This document shows positions 33,106 through 41,041 of a DNA stretch of 41,627 bases, piece by piece. The DNA lies in contig JAFWII010000016.1 in the NCBI GenBank assembly GCA_017533785.1, positions 1 through 41,627 on the forward strand, written 5' to 3'. The notes under the pieces are model-generated. The model was not told the origin of the DNA and did not search any database. It worked only from the letters and a program-made list of their open reading frames with translations. How positions within the stretch are numbered: the first letter of the stretch is position 1; the number at the start of each line of letters is the position of its first letter. This DNA comes from Erysipelotrichaceae bacterium (GTDB lineage Bacteria > Bacillota_I > Bacilli_A > Erysipelotrichales > Erysipelotrichaceae). Position numbers and translations under genes: made by a program.

Positions 33106-33732
33106 ATGGACCGGGTTGAAAAAAGGACTGCGCTCTGGGGATGGATCCTGATCGCAGCGGAGATCTACAAACAGATCCGCCTCGTGACGGTATACGGAAG
33201 CTATGTCTGGTGGCATTTCCCCTGGCAGCTGTGCTCGCTGCCGATGTATCTTGCGGCAGCACTGCCGTTTATAAAAAACACAGACCGGAAAGACACGGTA
33301 TTCGCCTTTCTGGCGGGTTTCGGGCTGCTCGGCGGGATCGCGGTCTTTTTCGATCAGAGCGGCCTGCATTACGCCCGGCCGGAGCTCACCGCCATCTCCT
33401 ATCTCTGGCATATCTCGATGGTCTTTTTCGGTCTTTACGCTTACCGGGGCATACGCGGAAACAAAAATACAGGCTTCCGCAAAGCCTGTATCCTCTATTT
33501 CTGCTGCTGTATTCTGGCAGTCATCCTGAATCTCGTTTTCGCCCGTTTCGGCGAGATCGATCTGTTTTATATCAATCCGCTCACCGCGATGTCGCAGATC
33601 GTATTCCGCGAACTGGTCCCGCTGATCGGGAATCCGCTGACGATCCTCCTCTATATCCTGTCGACCGTTCTGGGCGCCGCGGCGCTGTTTTTCCTGAACG
33701 GAAAACTACAGAATAAAATTCACGATGACTAG
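33106..33732 (+). CDS. YwaF-like (TIGR02206-type) integral membrane protein
   Basis: This 208-aa membrane protein has about six spans. It has the HFPWQLCSLPMYLAA segment near residue 40, conserved in YwaF-type proteins, and a later pair ISYLWHISMVFFGLY. The function of the family is unknown. The ATG sits 6 bases after an extended -10 (TGgTAAGAT), so the mRNA is probably leaderless. Its 3' end overlaps the end of azlD, on the other strand, by 27 bases, with no terminator hairpin seen in the overlap. Confidence 0.8.
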   Translation: MDRVEKRTALWGWILIAAEIYKQIRLVTVYGSYVWWHFPWQLCSLPMYLAAALPFIKNTDRKDTVFAFLAGFGLLGGIAVFFDQSGLHYARPELTAISYLWHISMVFFGLYAYRGIRGNKNTGFRKACILYFCCCILAVILNLVFARFGEIDLFYINPLTAMSQIVFRELVPLIGNPLTILLYILSTVLGAAALFFLNGKLQNKIHDD

Positions 33733-34026
33733 ATAGATCAGGGTCGCGCCGAAGATGCTGACCAGGTTGTTTTTGCTGAAGCGGTAACTGACGACCGCAA
33801 AGGCGCAACCGATCAGTTCCGGCATCCCGAAGGGAGACGCCGACCAGGCAACGTCTTTCAGACAATAGATCACCAGCATTCCCATCGCTGCCGCCGGCAG
33901 CGTTTTTCCAAGGCGCACCAGCGAAGCCGGGATCGGACGGTCTCCGGAGAAGACAACGAACGGAAGGAAACGCAGAAGCGCGGAGGCAAGCGTCATGACG
34001 AGGATCATTTTGATCGCGTAGCTCAT
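33706..34026 (-). CDS. azlD: AzlD-type small subunit of branched-chain amino-acid exporter
   Basis: This 106-aa protein has three or four membrane spans and pairs with AzlC to export branched-chain amino acids or their analogues. The N-terminus (VMTLASALLRFLPFVVFSG) and the following LVRLGKTLPAAAMGMLVIYCLKD are typical. Its ATG overlaps the azlC stop by 4 bases. The last 27 bases overlap the converging YwaF-like gene. Confidence 0.88.
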   Translation of the reverse strand: MSYAIKMILVMTLASALLRFLPFVVFSGDRPIPASLVRLGKTLPAAAMGMLVIYCLKDVAWSASPFGMPELIGCAFAVVSYRFSKNNLVSIFGATLIYLVIVNFIL

Positions 34027-34715
34027 TTTTCTTCCCTCCCCTTATAGAACGCGCAGAAGAGCGAAAGCACCAGCATCGCCGGCACCAGAAAGCGGTCTCT
34101 GCCGAGAAGGAACAGGAACGCCGCCGGGACAGCCAGTCCGATGAGCGCCGGCAGATGGTCTTTGTTTTTCATCCACTGGTCGGTAAAGATCGTGACGAAC
34201 AGCGCCGTCATGACGAAATCGATGCCCTTGATCTGAAAACTGAAAAGCGTGCCGATCACCACTCCGAGCAGAGTCGAGAAGATCCAGTACAGATGTCCGT
34301 AAAGCGAGACAGCCAGCCAGTAATCCTCGTTCAGGACGCCGACCGGGCTGTCGTTCTCGAAGATCAGCGCGTAGGCTTCGTCGACGATCGCGTGGATCAG
34401 ATACGGTTTCTTCTTTTTATCGACGGTGCGGTAGCGGTCGACGAGCGAGAGCGCGTAGAAAAGATAGCGTGCATTGACCATCAGAGTCGTCAGGAAAGCT
34501 GATGCCAGACTGACGTGCGCGCTGAGCAGTCCGATCGCCGCGTACTGCATCGAGCCGCTGAAGATCAGCACCGACATCAGCAGGCATTCGAAAAGACCGT
34601 AGCCGATCTGTTTCAGCAGGATGCCGAACCCGATGCCCAGGAAGAAATACCCGGTCAGGACCGGGGATGTCTTCCGGAAAGTGTGTCCGCGCAGGCGTTC
34701 GGAGAACGGGTTCAT
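34023..34715 (-). CDS. azlC: AzlC-type large subunit of branched-chain amino-acid exporter
   Basis: This 230-aa permease has about six spans. The family signature FFLGIGFGILLKQIGYG...SVLIFSGSMQYAAIGLL is clear, with LTTLMVNARYLFYALSL downstream. It needs AzlD, encoded next with a 4-base overlap. The gene also overlaps by 4 bases the stop of the gamma-glutamyl hydrolase-like gene upstream, so the three are one translational unit. A link between glutamyl-amide hydrolysis and amino-acid export is a guess from context. Confidence 0.92.
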   Translation of the reverse strand: MNPFSERLRGHTFRKTSPVLTGYFFLGIGFGILLKQIGYGLFECLLMSVLIFSGSMQYAAIGLLSAHVSLASAFLTTLMVNARYLFYALSLVDRYRTVDKKKKPYLIHAIVDEAYALIFENDSPVGVLNEDYWLAVSLYGHLYWIFSTLLGVVIGTLFSFQIKGIDFVMTALFVTIFTDQWMKNKDHLPALIGLAVPAAFLFLLGRDRFLVPAMLVLSLFCAFYKGREEK

Positions 34716-35410
34716 TTCTCACACCGGCGGAGGAAGTCCTCCATCAGGGCTTTGCTGAAAGGCTCGTTCTCGTCCATCCGTTCCGGATGCCACTGGACCG
34801 CCTTGATCTGCGGCAAGGAAACGCATTCGATTCCTTCGATGATCCCGTCCGGGCTAAGAATGCTGACCCGGAAACCGGGCGCCACGGTCTTCGCGCACTG
34901 ATGATGAAAACTGTTCACCATGAACGCGTCTTCGCCGAGGATCTGTGCACAGACCGTCCCTGGAACAGCCTGGGCGGCATGGGCATATTTCGCCGTTCTG
35001 TTCTTCTGGGAATGAACGGTCTCTGTTTTAACGGTCTTGGGGATATCCTGGATCAGCGTGCCGCCGAAAGCAACGTTGAGCAGCTGCAGGCCGCGGCAGA
35101 TGCCGAATACCGGCTTGCCGGTCCTCATGCATTCACGCGCCAGCAGGATCTCGAATGTATCACGCAGTTCGGAGGCTTCCTCGCATTCCGGTTCTCTCTC
35201 GGCGCCATAGCAGGACGGATCAACGTCCTGACCGCCGGTAAAAAGGAAACCGTCACAGGCTTCGACCATTTCCCTGATCTTTTCAGGTTCTGTCACCGGA
35301 TCCAGACATACCGGTTCGCCGCCGTACATGCGGACATAATCGAGATATGCCGGCCGGATCTTTTCTTCTTCGGACAGGCCGAGTTCTGAAGGTGTGCAAC
35401 CGATCTTCAT
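34712..35410 (-). CDS. Class I glutamine amidotransferase-like hydrolase (PuuD/peptidase C26)
   Basis: This 232-aa protein has the nucleophile C105 in FGICRGLQLLN and the catalytic His-Glu in VQWHPERM. The FTGGQDVDPSCYG segment is typical of the PuuD branch that hydrolyses gamma-glutamyl-GABA and similar amides. No putrescine-pathway genes are near, so the true substrate is open. AGAGG lies before ATG 35410, and TAGAAT upstream could be the -10. First gene of the azlCD operon. Confidence 0.88.
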   Translation of the reverse strand: MKIGCTPSELGLSEEEKIRPAYLDYVRMYGGEPVCLDPVTEPEKIREMVEACDGFLFTGGQDVDPSCYGAEREPECEEASELRDTFEILLARECMRTGKPVFGICRGLQLLNVAFGGTLIQDIPKTVKTETVHSQKNRTAKYAHAAQAVPGTVCAQILGEDAFMVNSFHHQCAKTVAPGFRVSILSPDGIIEGIECVSLPQIKAVQWHPERMDENEPFSKALMEDFLRRCEK

Positions 35411-35449
35411 AGTTTTTTACCTCTATGAGAAATATTCTAACTTTTACCA

Positions 35450-35478
35450 TTGCCAAAATCAACGAATTGAATTACAAT
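35450..35478 (+). promoter_or_regulatory. Promoter of tRNA-Leu
   Basis: -35 TTGCCA (35450-35455), 17-base spacer, -10 TACAAT (35473-35478), ending 10 bases before the mature 5' end. Confidence 0.75.
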
Positions 35479-35488
35479 AATTAAGCAC

Positions 35489-35573
35489 GCGGATGTGGCG
35501 GAACTGGTAGACGCGCATGATTCAGGTTCATGTGGGGCGACCTGTGCAGGTTCAAGTCCTGTCATCCGCACCA
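35489..35573 (+). tRNA. tRNA-Leu (anticodon CAG)
   Basis: A class II tRNA of 85 bases. Acceptor GCGGATG/CATCCGC, anticodon stem CATGA/TCATG with loop TTCAGGT (anticodon CAG), a long variable arm, T-loop TTCAAGT, discriminator A and encoded CCA. Confidence 0.95.
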
Positions 35574-35583
35574 GATTGAAAGA

Positions 35584-35612
35584 AAAAGAAGCATTGCGCT
35601 TCTTTTTTTCTT
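35584..35612. terminator. Terminator after tRNA-Leu, shared with dehydrogenase gene
   Basis: Stem AAGAAGC / GCTTCTT with loop ATTGC, then T7C on the plus strand; the preceding A-rich run also suits the minus strand. Confidence 0.85.
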
Positions 35613-35627
35613 TTCTGTTTTTTCTCT

Positions 35628-36593
35628 TTAGTACTGACGCTCGCGGTCCACGATGTGTTCCAGCGGCTCCCCTTTCGCGTAATGGCAGAGGTTGTCATAG
35701 AACATCTGGATGTTGCGGACACGGGTATAGGCAAGCGTCGTCTGTCCGGAGCAGTGCGGGGTAATGATCAGGTTCTTCGTTCCGTACAGCGGGGAATCCT
35801 GCGGCAGCGGTTCTGTAGCGAAGACATCAAGAGCAGCGCCTGCCAGTCTGCCGTTTTCGAGCGCATCCTTGATCGCAGCTTCATCGATCGCGCTTCCGCG
35901 GCCAACGTTGATCACATAGGAGGTCTCCGGCAGCAGCGCCAGACGTTCCGCGTTGAGCAGATGGATCGTTTCCTTGGTTTCCGGGACAGCCATGAAAAGC
36001 AGATCCGTTTCCGGAAGCAGACTGTCAAGTTCGCTGATCTTCACGCACTTGTCAAAGACATCGACAGCGCGTCCGCTGCGGTTGACGCCGATCAGGCTTG
36101 CCGGTTCAAAGATACGGACTCTTTTGGCGAAGTTCGAACCGATATCTCCGGTCCCCAGGACCGTGATGCGGGAACCGTAAAGGCTGCGCTGCGGCAGTGA
36201 ATTGTTCCAGGTCCTTTCGCTGACGAGCTCGTAGTATTCCGGCATGCGGCGCAGCAGCATCAGTGCGACCATGATCATATGTTCGGAGATCGAAAGACCG
36301 TAGGCGCCGGCGGAATTCGTAAGGACCATATCGTCGCGCAGGACGCCCGGCTTGAAGTAGTGGTTGACACCGGCGGAAGCGGAGGAGAACCACTTCAGTT
36401 TCGGTGAACCGGTCACCAGATCGGCACCGGAGCCGTGGATGATCGTCGCTTCCCCGAGATAGGGCTGCATATCGGCTTTCTTCGTAAAGAAGCGGATGGA
36501 GTAGTCGTTTTCCTCGCAGAGCTGCTGAAATTTCGCTTTCGTTTCCTCGCTCAGCTCGTTGAACAGTACCAGAATGTTTTCCTTCATATTCAT
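35628..36593 (-). CDS. D-2-hydroxyacid dehydrogenase (NAD-dependent)
   Basis: This 321-aa two-domain dehydrogenase oxidises or reduces D-2-hydroxy acids. The NAD site is VLGTGDIGSNFA, with the family motifs LFMAVPETKETIHLLN, INVGRGSAIDEAAI (catalytic Arg region) and ATEPLPQDSPLY...ITPHCSGQT (Glu and His). The N-terminus is short and lacks the usual hallmark of phosphoglycerate dehydrogenase, so it is a general family member with unknown substrate. GGAAGG precedes the ATG. It is monocistronic, ending at the shared terminator. Confidence 0.9.
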   Translation of the reverse strand: MNMKENILVLFNELSEETKAKFQQLCEENDYSIRFFTKKADMQPYLGEATIIHGSGADLVTGSPKLKWFSSASAGVNHYFKPGVLRDDMVLTNSAGAYGLSISEHMIMVALMLLRRMPEYYELVSERTWNNSLPQRSLYGSRITVLGTGDIGSNFAKRVRIFEPASLIGVNRSGRAVDVFDKCVKISELDSLLPETDLLFMAVPETKETIHLLNAERLALLPETSYVINVGRGSAIDEAAIKDALENGRLAGAALDVFATEPLPQDSPLYGTKNLIITPHCSGQTTLAYTRVRNIQMFYDNLCHYAKGEPLEHIVDRERQY

Positions 36594-36628
36594 CTACCTT
36601 CCTGTAGTTTCATTATATAACAACACTC

Positions 36629-36658
36629 TTGCAAAAGCCTTTCGCTTACTCTTATACT
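36629..36658 (+). promoter_or_regulatory. Promoter of the cyclophilin gene
   Basis: -35 TTGCAA (36629-36634), 18-base spacer, -10 TATACT (36653-36658). A leader of ~24 nt with GTGAGGACA follows, so this is a conventional leadered gene. Confidence 0.7.
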
Positions 36659-36688
36659 TTTTCTAGTAGAAAGTGAGGACACGCAATT

Positions 36689-37180
36689 ATGGCAAATCCG
36701 AAGATCCGTATCAAAATGAAAAACGGCGGCGAGATGGTCGCGGAACTCTATCCGGAGATCGCTCCCGTCACCGTCGAAAACTTCTTAAAACTCGTCAACC
36801 AGGGCTTCTACAACGGCCTGACCTTCCACCGCGTCATCCCGGGATTCATGATCCAGGGCGGCTGCCCCCGCGGCACCGGCACCGGCGGACCGGGCTGGAC
36901 CATCAAGGGTGAATTCCGCGCCAACGGTTTCCGCAACGACCTGAAGCACACTGCCGGCGTCCTTTCCATGGCCAGAGCCTATGACCCGAACTCCGCAGGC
37001 AGCCAGTTCTTCATCATGCACCACGACGCGCCGCATCTTGACGGACAGTACGCCGCCTTCGGCAAACTGCTCAGCGGTATGGAGACCGTCAACGAGATCG
37101 CCCTCGTCAAAAGAGACCGGAGCGACAAGCCGCTCGAACCGCAGGTCATCGAAAGCATGACCGTCATCGAGGAAGAATAA
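36689..37180 (+). CDS. Cyclophilin-type peptidyl-prolyl cis-trans isomerase
   Basis: This cytoplasmic protein-folding isomerase (163 aa) is of the short bacterial cyclophilin type. The active-site string [14 protein letters not shown] (45-58, with R48, F53, M54 and Q56) is intact, as are [16 protein letters not shown] and the [10 protein letters not shown] loop. No signal peptide. GTGAGGACACGCAATT leads to the ATG. A hairpin terminator sits just after the stop. Confidence 0.95.
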   Translation: MANPKIRIKMKNGGEMVAELYPEIAPVTVENFLKLVNQGFYNGLTFHRVIPGFMIQGGCPRGTGTGGPGWTIKGEFRANGFRNDLKHTAGVLSMARAYDPNSAGSQFFIMHHDAPHLDGQYAAFGKLLSGMETVNEIALVKRDRSDKPLEPQVIESMTVIEEE

Positions 37181-37192
37181 CCGCGATACAAA

Positions 37193-37217
37193 AGAGAAAG
37201 CACGTCTTTCTCTTTTT
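37193..37217 (+). terminator. Terminator between cyclophilin and nucleoside hydrolase
   Basis: Stem AGAGAAAG / CTTTCTCT with loop CACGT, followed by TTTT. The next gene starts 14 bases later, so some read-through may feed it. Confidence 0.75.
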
Positions 37218-37230
37218 GAAAGGAATGAAT

Positions 37231-38121
37231 ATGAAAAAGATCCCGATCATCATCGACACCGATCCCGGCATCGACGATTTCTTCTGCCTGGCTCTCGGCT
37301 TAAGCTACGAAGACGTCTTTGATCTGAAAGCCGTCACCACCATGGGCGGCAACAACTATACGGAGGTCACGACCGCCAATGCCATCGATATCGTGCATCT
37401 CTTCAAAAAGGAAGTCCCGGTCGCCATGGGCGCGGAGAGCTACCTGAAGGAAGTCTTCGAGGAGCCCGTCTGGCAGCATCACGGCCACAACGGCCTGGCG
37501 GACGCGCAGATCCCCCACTGTGCCGGAACGCCCGATCCGCTGCGCGCCTGGGACAAGATCGCGCAGGTCGCGGAAGAATGCGCCGGCGAACTCGTTCTGG
37601 TCACGGTCGCGCCGCTGACCAATATCGCGCTGGCGCTGCAGAAATACCCGCAGCTGCCCTCGCAGATCAGAAAGATCGTGATGATGGGCGGCTCCACTGA
37701 AGCCGGCAACATCACCCCTTACGCCGAAGCCAACATCGGACACGATGCCTGGGCGGCGGACATCGTTTTCCGCAGCGGCATCCCGGTCGATATGGTCGGC
37801 CTGAACGTGACCCTGAAGTGTCCCCTGCCCCGTGAGATCTTCGACCCCATCAGCATAAAGCTCGATCCGGTCATCCGCGGCACCATGCAGACGATGATCG
37901 ATTTCCGCAAAGGCGAGCCGATGCATGACGCTGTCGCGATCGCTTCCCTGATCGACGAAAAGATCCTCGAATTCCTGCCGGCGGACGTCACCGTCGAGAC
38001 GGAAAACGAGGAACGCAGAGGACAGACGGTCGTAAAAGAAAACTCCGGTGTGAACACCAGAGTTGCGGTAAAAGCGGACCTGCCGCGTTATTATGACGTG
38101 ATCGCGGGAATGTGTCACTGA
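37231..38121 (+). CDS. Inosine/uridine-preferring nucleoside hydrolase
   Basis: This 296-aa protein cleaves the N-glycosidic bond of ribonucleosides, giving free base and ribose. The calcium-binding DTDPGIDD (D11, D15, D16) opens the protein, and MMGGSTEAGNITPYAEANIGHDAWAA carries the family's second site; the late HDAVAIASLI supplies the last Asp. I chose ATG 37231, as AAAGGA lies 7 bases before it; two earlier in-frame starts are less well placed. The stop overlaps the end of glgA by 7 bases. No promoter is seen in the short gap before it. Confidence 0.92.
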   Translation: MKKIPIIIDTDPGIDDFFCLALGLSYEDVFDLKAVTTMGGNNYTEVTTANAIDIVHLFKKEVPVAMGAESYLKEVFEEPVWQHHGHNGLADAQIPHCAGTPDPLRAWDKIAQVAEECAGELVLVTVAPLTNIALALQKYPQLPSQIRKIVMMGGSTEAGNITPYAEANIGHDAWAADIVFRSGIPVDMVGLNVTLKCPLPREIFDPISIKLDPVIRGTMQTMIDFRKGEPMHDAVAIASLIDEKILEFLPADVTVETENEERRGQTVVKENSGVNTRVAVKADLPRYYDVIAGMCH

Positions 38122-39563
38122 CCATTGGTCAGCCAGTCATACATTTCCTGATATTTCAGCGCGGAAGCCTTCCAGGAGAAGTCAGCCGCCATCGCCCGGT
38201 CTACGATCTTGTTCCAGTCACGCTTGTTGTCGTAATAGATCTTTTCCGCGTAACGGATCGTCGCCATCATCTCGTGCGCGTTGTAGTTCGCGAAGGAGAA
38301 GCCGGTTCCTTCCTTCGTGTATTCGTTGTACGGCTGCACGCTGTCGCGCAGACCGCCGGTCTCGCGCACGATCGGCAGCGTGCCGTAGCGCAGCGACATC
38401 ATCTGGCTGAGTCCGCAGGGCTCGAAGAGCGACGGCATCAGGAATGCGTCGGACGCGGCGTAGATCTTGTGGGAAAGCTCTTCCGAATAGGTGATATGGG
38501 CGGAGAACTTGTCATGGTACTGGTAGTCGAAATAGCGGAACATATCCTCGTATCTCGTCTCGCCGGTGCCCAGGATGACGAACTGAACGTTGTCGTTCGC
38601 CAGGATCTCTTCCATGACGCGGGCGATCAGATCAAAGCCCTTCTGGTCAGTTAATCTCGAAACGATTCCGATCATCATCGCTTTCTTGTCGACAGGAAGA
38701 CCGAGTTCTTCCTGCAGAGCGGTCTTGTTGCGGATCTTTTCTTTACGGAAATTTTCAGCATTGAAGGCGTACGGGATGTACGGGTCGTTGGCCGGATCGA
38801 AGACGTCGGTATCGATGCCGTTCAGGATGCCGCGCAGATCATTGCGGCGCAGGCGCAGAAGTCCGTCCAGGCCTTCGCCGTAGAACGGGTTCTGGATCTC
38901 TTCGGCATAACTCGGGGAAACGGTCGTGATCGCGTCGGAGTAGACGAGACCGCCCTTGAGCAGGTTGGCGTCATTGTAATATTCGAGCGCGCCGGAATAG
39001 AAGCAGCGCTTCGGCAGTCCGGTGATCGACTGCGTCTCTTCAAGATTCCAGCGTCCCTGGAACTTCAGGTTGTGGATCGTCATGACGGTCTTGATGCCCT
39101 GATAGAACGGGTTATCCTGGAACATCTCGTTGAGATAGACCGGGACCAGACCGCTCTGCCAGTCGTGGCAGTGGATGACATCCGGGCGGAAATTCAGGGT
39201 CTGCAGCGCGGAAAGCGCAGCCTTGGAGAAGAATGCGAAACGGCGGATCTCAAAACGGGTGTCGTCGGTGTACAGGCTCTGGGTATTGAACAGTTCCTCG
39301 TCATCGATGAAGTAATAGGTCACACCGTCGTAGACCGCGCGGAACAGACCGACATACATCTCCCGCCAGTCGAAGGACATCTGGAAGTTGCCGATGTACT
39401 CCAGCGCTTCGGACTGCTTCAGGCAGCCGTATTTCGGCATGATGACGCGGACGTCGAAGTATTCCTTGTCGATCGCTTTCGGCAGCGAGCCGGCCACATC
39501 AGCCAGACCGCCGGTCTTTGCGAAAGGCGTCGCCTCGGACGCAACAAAAAGTATGTTTTTCAT
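38115..39563 (-). CDS. glgA: Glycogen synthase GlgA (ADP-glucose type)
   Basis: This GT5 transferase extends alpha-1,4-glucan using ADP-glucose, and is 482 aa, the usual length. The N-terminal KTGG motif (K16-G19) in TPFAKTGGLADV and the VHCHDWQSGLVPVYL helix are present, as is the C-terminal LMPSLFEPCGLSQM with the catalytic E-x-C. ATG 39563 is chosen for the GGTGAGAATT site; the longer upstream frame runs through the promoter (TATACT at 39584-39589). No other glg gene is within this window. Confidence 0.95.
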   Translation of the reverse strand: MKNILFVASEATPFAKTGGLADVAGSLPKAIDKEYFDVRVIMPKYGCLKQSEALEYIGNFQMSFDWREMYVGLFRAVYDGVTYYFIDDEELFNTQSLYTDDTRFEIRRFAFFSKAALSALQTLNFRPDVIHCHDWQSGLVPVYLNEMFQDNPFYQGIKTVMTIHNLKFQGRWNLEETQSITGLPKRCFYSGALEYYNDANLLKGGLVYSDAITTVSPSYAEEIQNPFYGEGLDGLLRLRRNDLRGILNGIDTDVFDPANDPYIPYAFNAENFRKEKIRNKTALQEELGLPVDKKAMMIGIVSRLTDQKGFDLIARVMEEILANDNVQFVILGTGETRYEDMFRYFDYQYHDKFSAHITYSEELSHKIYAASDAFLMPSLFEPCGLSQMMSLRYGTLPIVRETGGLRDSVQPYNEYTKEGTGFSFANYNAHEMMATIRYAEKIYYDNKRDWNKIVDRAMAADFSWKASALKYQEMYDWLTNGQ

Positions 39564-39583
39564 AATTCTCACCTTCCATCTCA

Positions 39584-39589
39584 AGTATA
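39584..39589 (-). promoter_or_regulatory. Probable -10 (TATACT) of glgA
   Basis: TATACT on the minus strand, 20 bases before the ATG. The -35 is poor (T-rich). Confidence 0.4.
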
Positions 39590-39663
39590 CCAAGTCAGCA
39601 CCCTGAAAAAACATCATTTTTCCGCTTTATTTTTTCAGAACCTTAATGTAATATATAGAAGAC

Positions 39664-39737
39664 GCCGCCATAGTATAGTGGCAATACGCATCCATGGTAA
39701 GGATGAATCCCGTGTCCGATTCACGGTGGCGGCACCA
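39664..39737 (+). tRNA. tRNA-Thr (anticodon GGT), unusual T-loop
   Basis: 74 bases with encoded CCA. Acceptor GCCGCCA/TGGCGGC, D stem GTAT/ATAC, anticodon stem CATCC/GGATG with loop ATGGTAA (anticodon GGU). T-stem CCGTG/CACGG encloses TCCGATT, so position 55 is C (39716) where nearly all elongator tRNAs have U (pseudouridine). All other elements look functional. Confidence 0.92.
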
Positions 39738-39747
39738 TCGCATTCTC

Positions 39748-39773
39748 CCCTCTGCACAGAGGGTTTTTATTTT
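39748..39773 (+). terminator. Terminator after tRNA-Thr
   Basis: Stem CCCTCT / AGAGGG with loop GCAC and a T-rich tail (TTTTTATTTTT). Confidence 0.88.
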
Positions 39774-39806
39774 TCCGGGGAGCGCTCCCTTCACGGAATG
39801 TTGTAG

Positions 39807-39812
39807 TACAAT
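39807..39812 (+). promoter_or_regulatory. -10 box (TACAAT) 6 bases before RlmI-like ATG
   Basis: TACAAT, then ggtctt, then ATG 39819. No Shine-Dalgarno; leaderless spacing. Confidence 0.5.
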
Positions 39813-39818
39813 GGTCTT

Positions 39819-41006
39819 ATGAACAAAGTGATTCTGAAACGATACGAAGGAAGGACGGTCCGCGACGGCGGCCTGTGGATCTACGACAACGAGATCGAAC
39901 GGACCGAAGGCAGCTGGCAGAACGGCGATATCGTGGAAGTCTTTTCTTACAAGGACGATTTTATCGGCCGCGGCTATATCAACGATCACTCGAAGATCCG
40001 CATCCGTCTGCTGACACGGGATCCGCAGGAAGAGATCGGCAGAGACCTCTTCAAAAAGCGCATCCGCGAAGCCTGGGACTACCGTAAGAGCGTCGTGGAA
40101 ACGGACTGCTGCCGGGTGGTCTTCTCCGATTCCGACAGGCTGCCGGGCCTGATCATCGACAAATTCGAGGATGTTCTCGTCTTCGAGATCGATACTCTGG
40201 GCATGGACGTCCGCAAGGACCTGCTGGTCGAAGTGACGAAAGAGATCTTCGCCGAAGACGGGATCCGCATCCGCGGCATCTACGAGCGCAGCGACGCTAA
40301 AGTCCGCACCCTGGAAGGTCTTGAACGTGTCAAAGGCTTCCTGAGCGAACCCTTCCCTACCGTCATCCCGGTAAAGGAGAACGGCGTCCGTCTGGAAATC
40401 AACGTCGCCGAGGGACAGAAGACCGGCTACTTCCTTGACCAGAAATACAATCACCTGGCCGTGCGACGTCTGTGTGCCGGCAAGACCGTGCTCGACTGCT
40501 GCACCCATACCGGCGGCTTTGCCCTGAGCGCCGCCGTGACCGCGAAACAGGTCACCGGCATCGACGCCTCCGAACTGGCAATCGAACAGGCAAGAGCCAA
40601 CAGCGCGCTCAACGGCTTTACCAATACCGTATTCGAAGTCGCCGACGTATTCGACTATCTGACCGGAAAGCAGCAGGAAGGCGCGCGTTATGATGTCATC
40701 ATTCTGGATCCGCCGGCTTTCACCAAATCGAAGAATTCCGTGAAGAATGCCGCCAAAGGCTACAAGGAGATCAATTACCGGGCAATGAAGCTGCTGAATC
40801 CGGGCGGCTTCCTGATCAGCTGCTCCTGCAGCGAATACATGGAGCGGGAGCATTTCCTGAACATCCTGCTCAGCGCCGCGAACGACGCCCACAAACGGCT
40901 GCGTCTGGTGGAGAACCGGGCCCAGGCGCCCGATCATCCGGTCATGCTGGGAAACAATGTGTCGGATTATCTGAAATGTGTGATTCTGCAGGTCAATGAC
41001 CGCTAG
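39819..41006 (+). CDS. RlmI-like class I rRNA methyltransferase with PUA domain
   Basis: This 395-aa protein has an N-terminal PUA RNA-binding domain (1-70, GGLWIYDNEIERTEG...GDIVEV), a linker domain and a Rossmann methyltransferase: SAM motif I VLDCCTHTGGFALSAA, motif II VTGIDASELAIEQA and motif IV ILDPPAFTKSK. A late SCSCSEYM supplies the RlmI-type Cys. E. coli RlmI makes m5C1962 in 23S rRNA; the same target here is an inference from architecture. The shorter paralogue at 9211-10095 lacks the PUA part. TACAAT is placed 6 bases before the ATG. Confidence 0.9.
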   Translation: MNKVILKRYEGRTVRDGGLWIYDNEIERTEGSWQNGDIVEVFSYKDDFIGRGYINDHSKIRIRLLTRDPQEEIGRDLFKKRIREAWDYRKSVVETDCCRVVFSDSDRLPGLIIDKFEDVLVFEIDTLGMDVRKDLLVEVTKEIFAEDGIRIRGIYERSDAKVRTLEGLERVKGFLSEPFPTVIPVKENGVRLEINVAEGQKTGYFLDQKYNHLAVRRLCAGKTVLDCCTHTGGFALSAAVTAKQVTGIDASELAIEQARANSALNGFTNTVFEVADVFDYLTGKQQEGARYDVIILDPPAFTKSKNSVKNAAKGYKEINYRAMKLLNPGGFLISCSCSEYMEREHFLNILLSAANDAHKRLRLVENRAQAPDHPVMLGNNVSDYLKCVILQVNDR

Positions 41007-41041
41007 AATACAGAAAACAAAAACATCAAGGGAGAAACACA

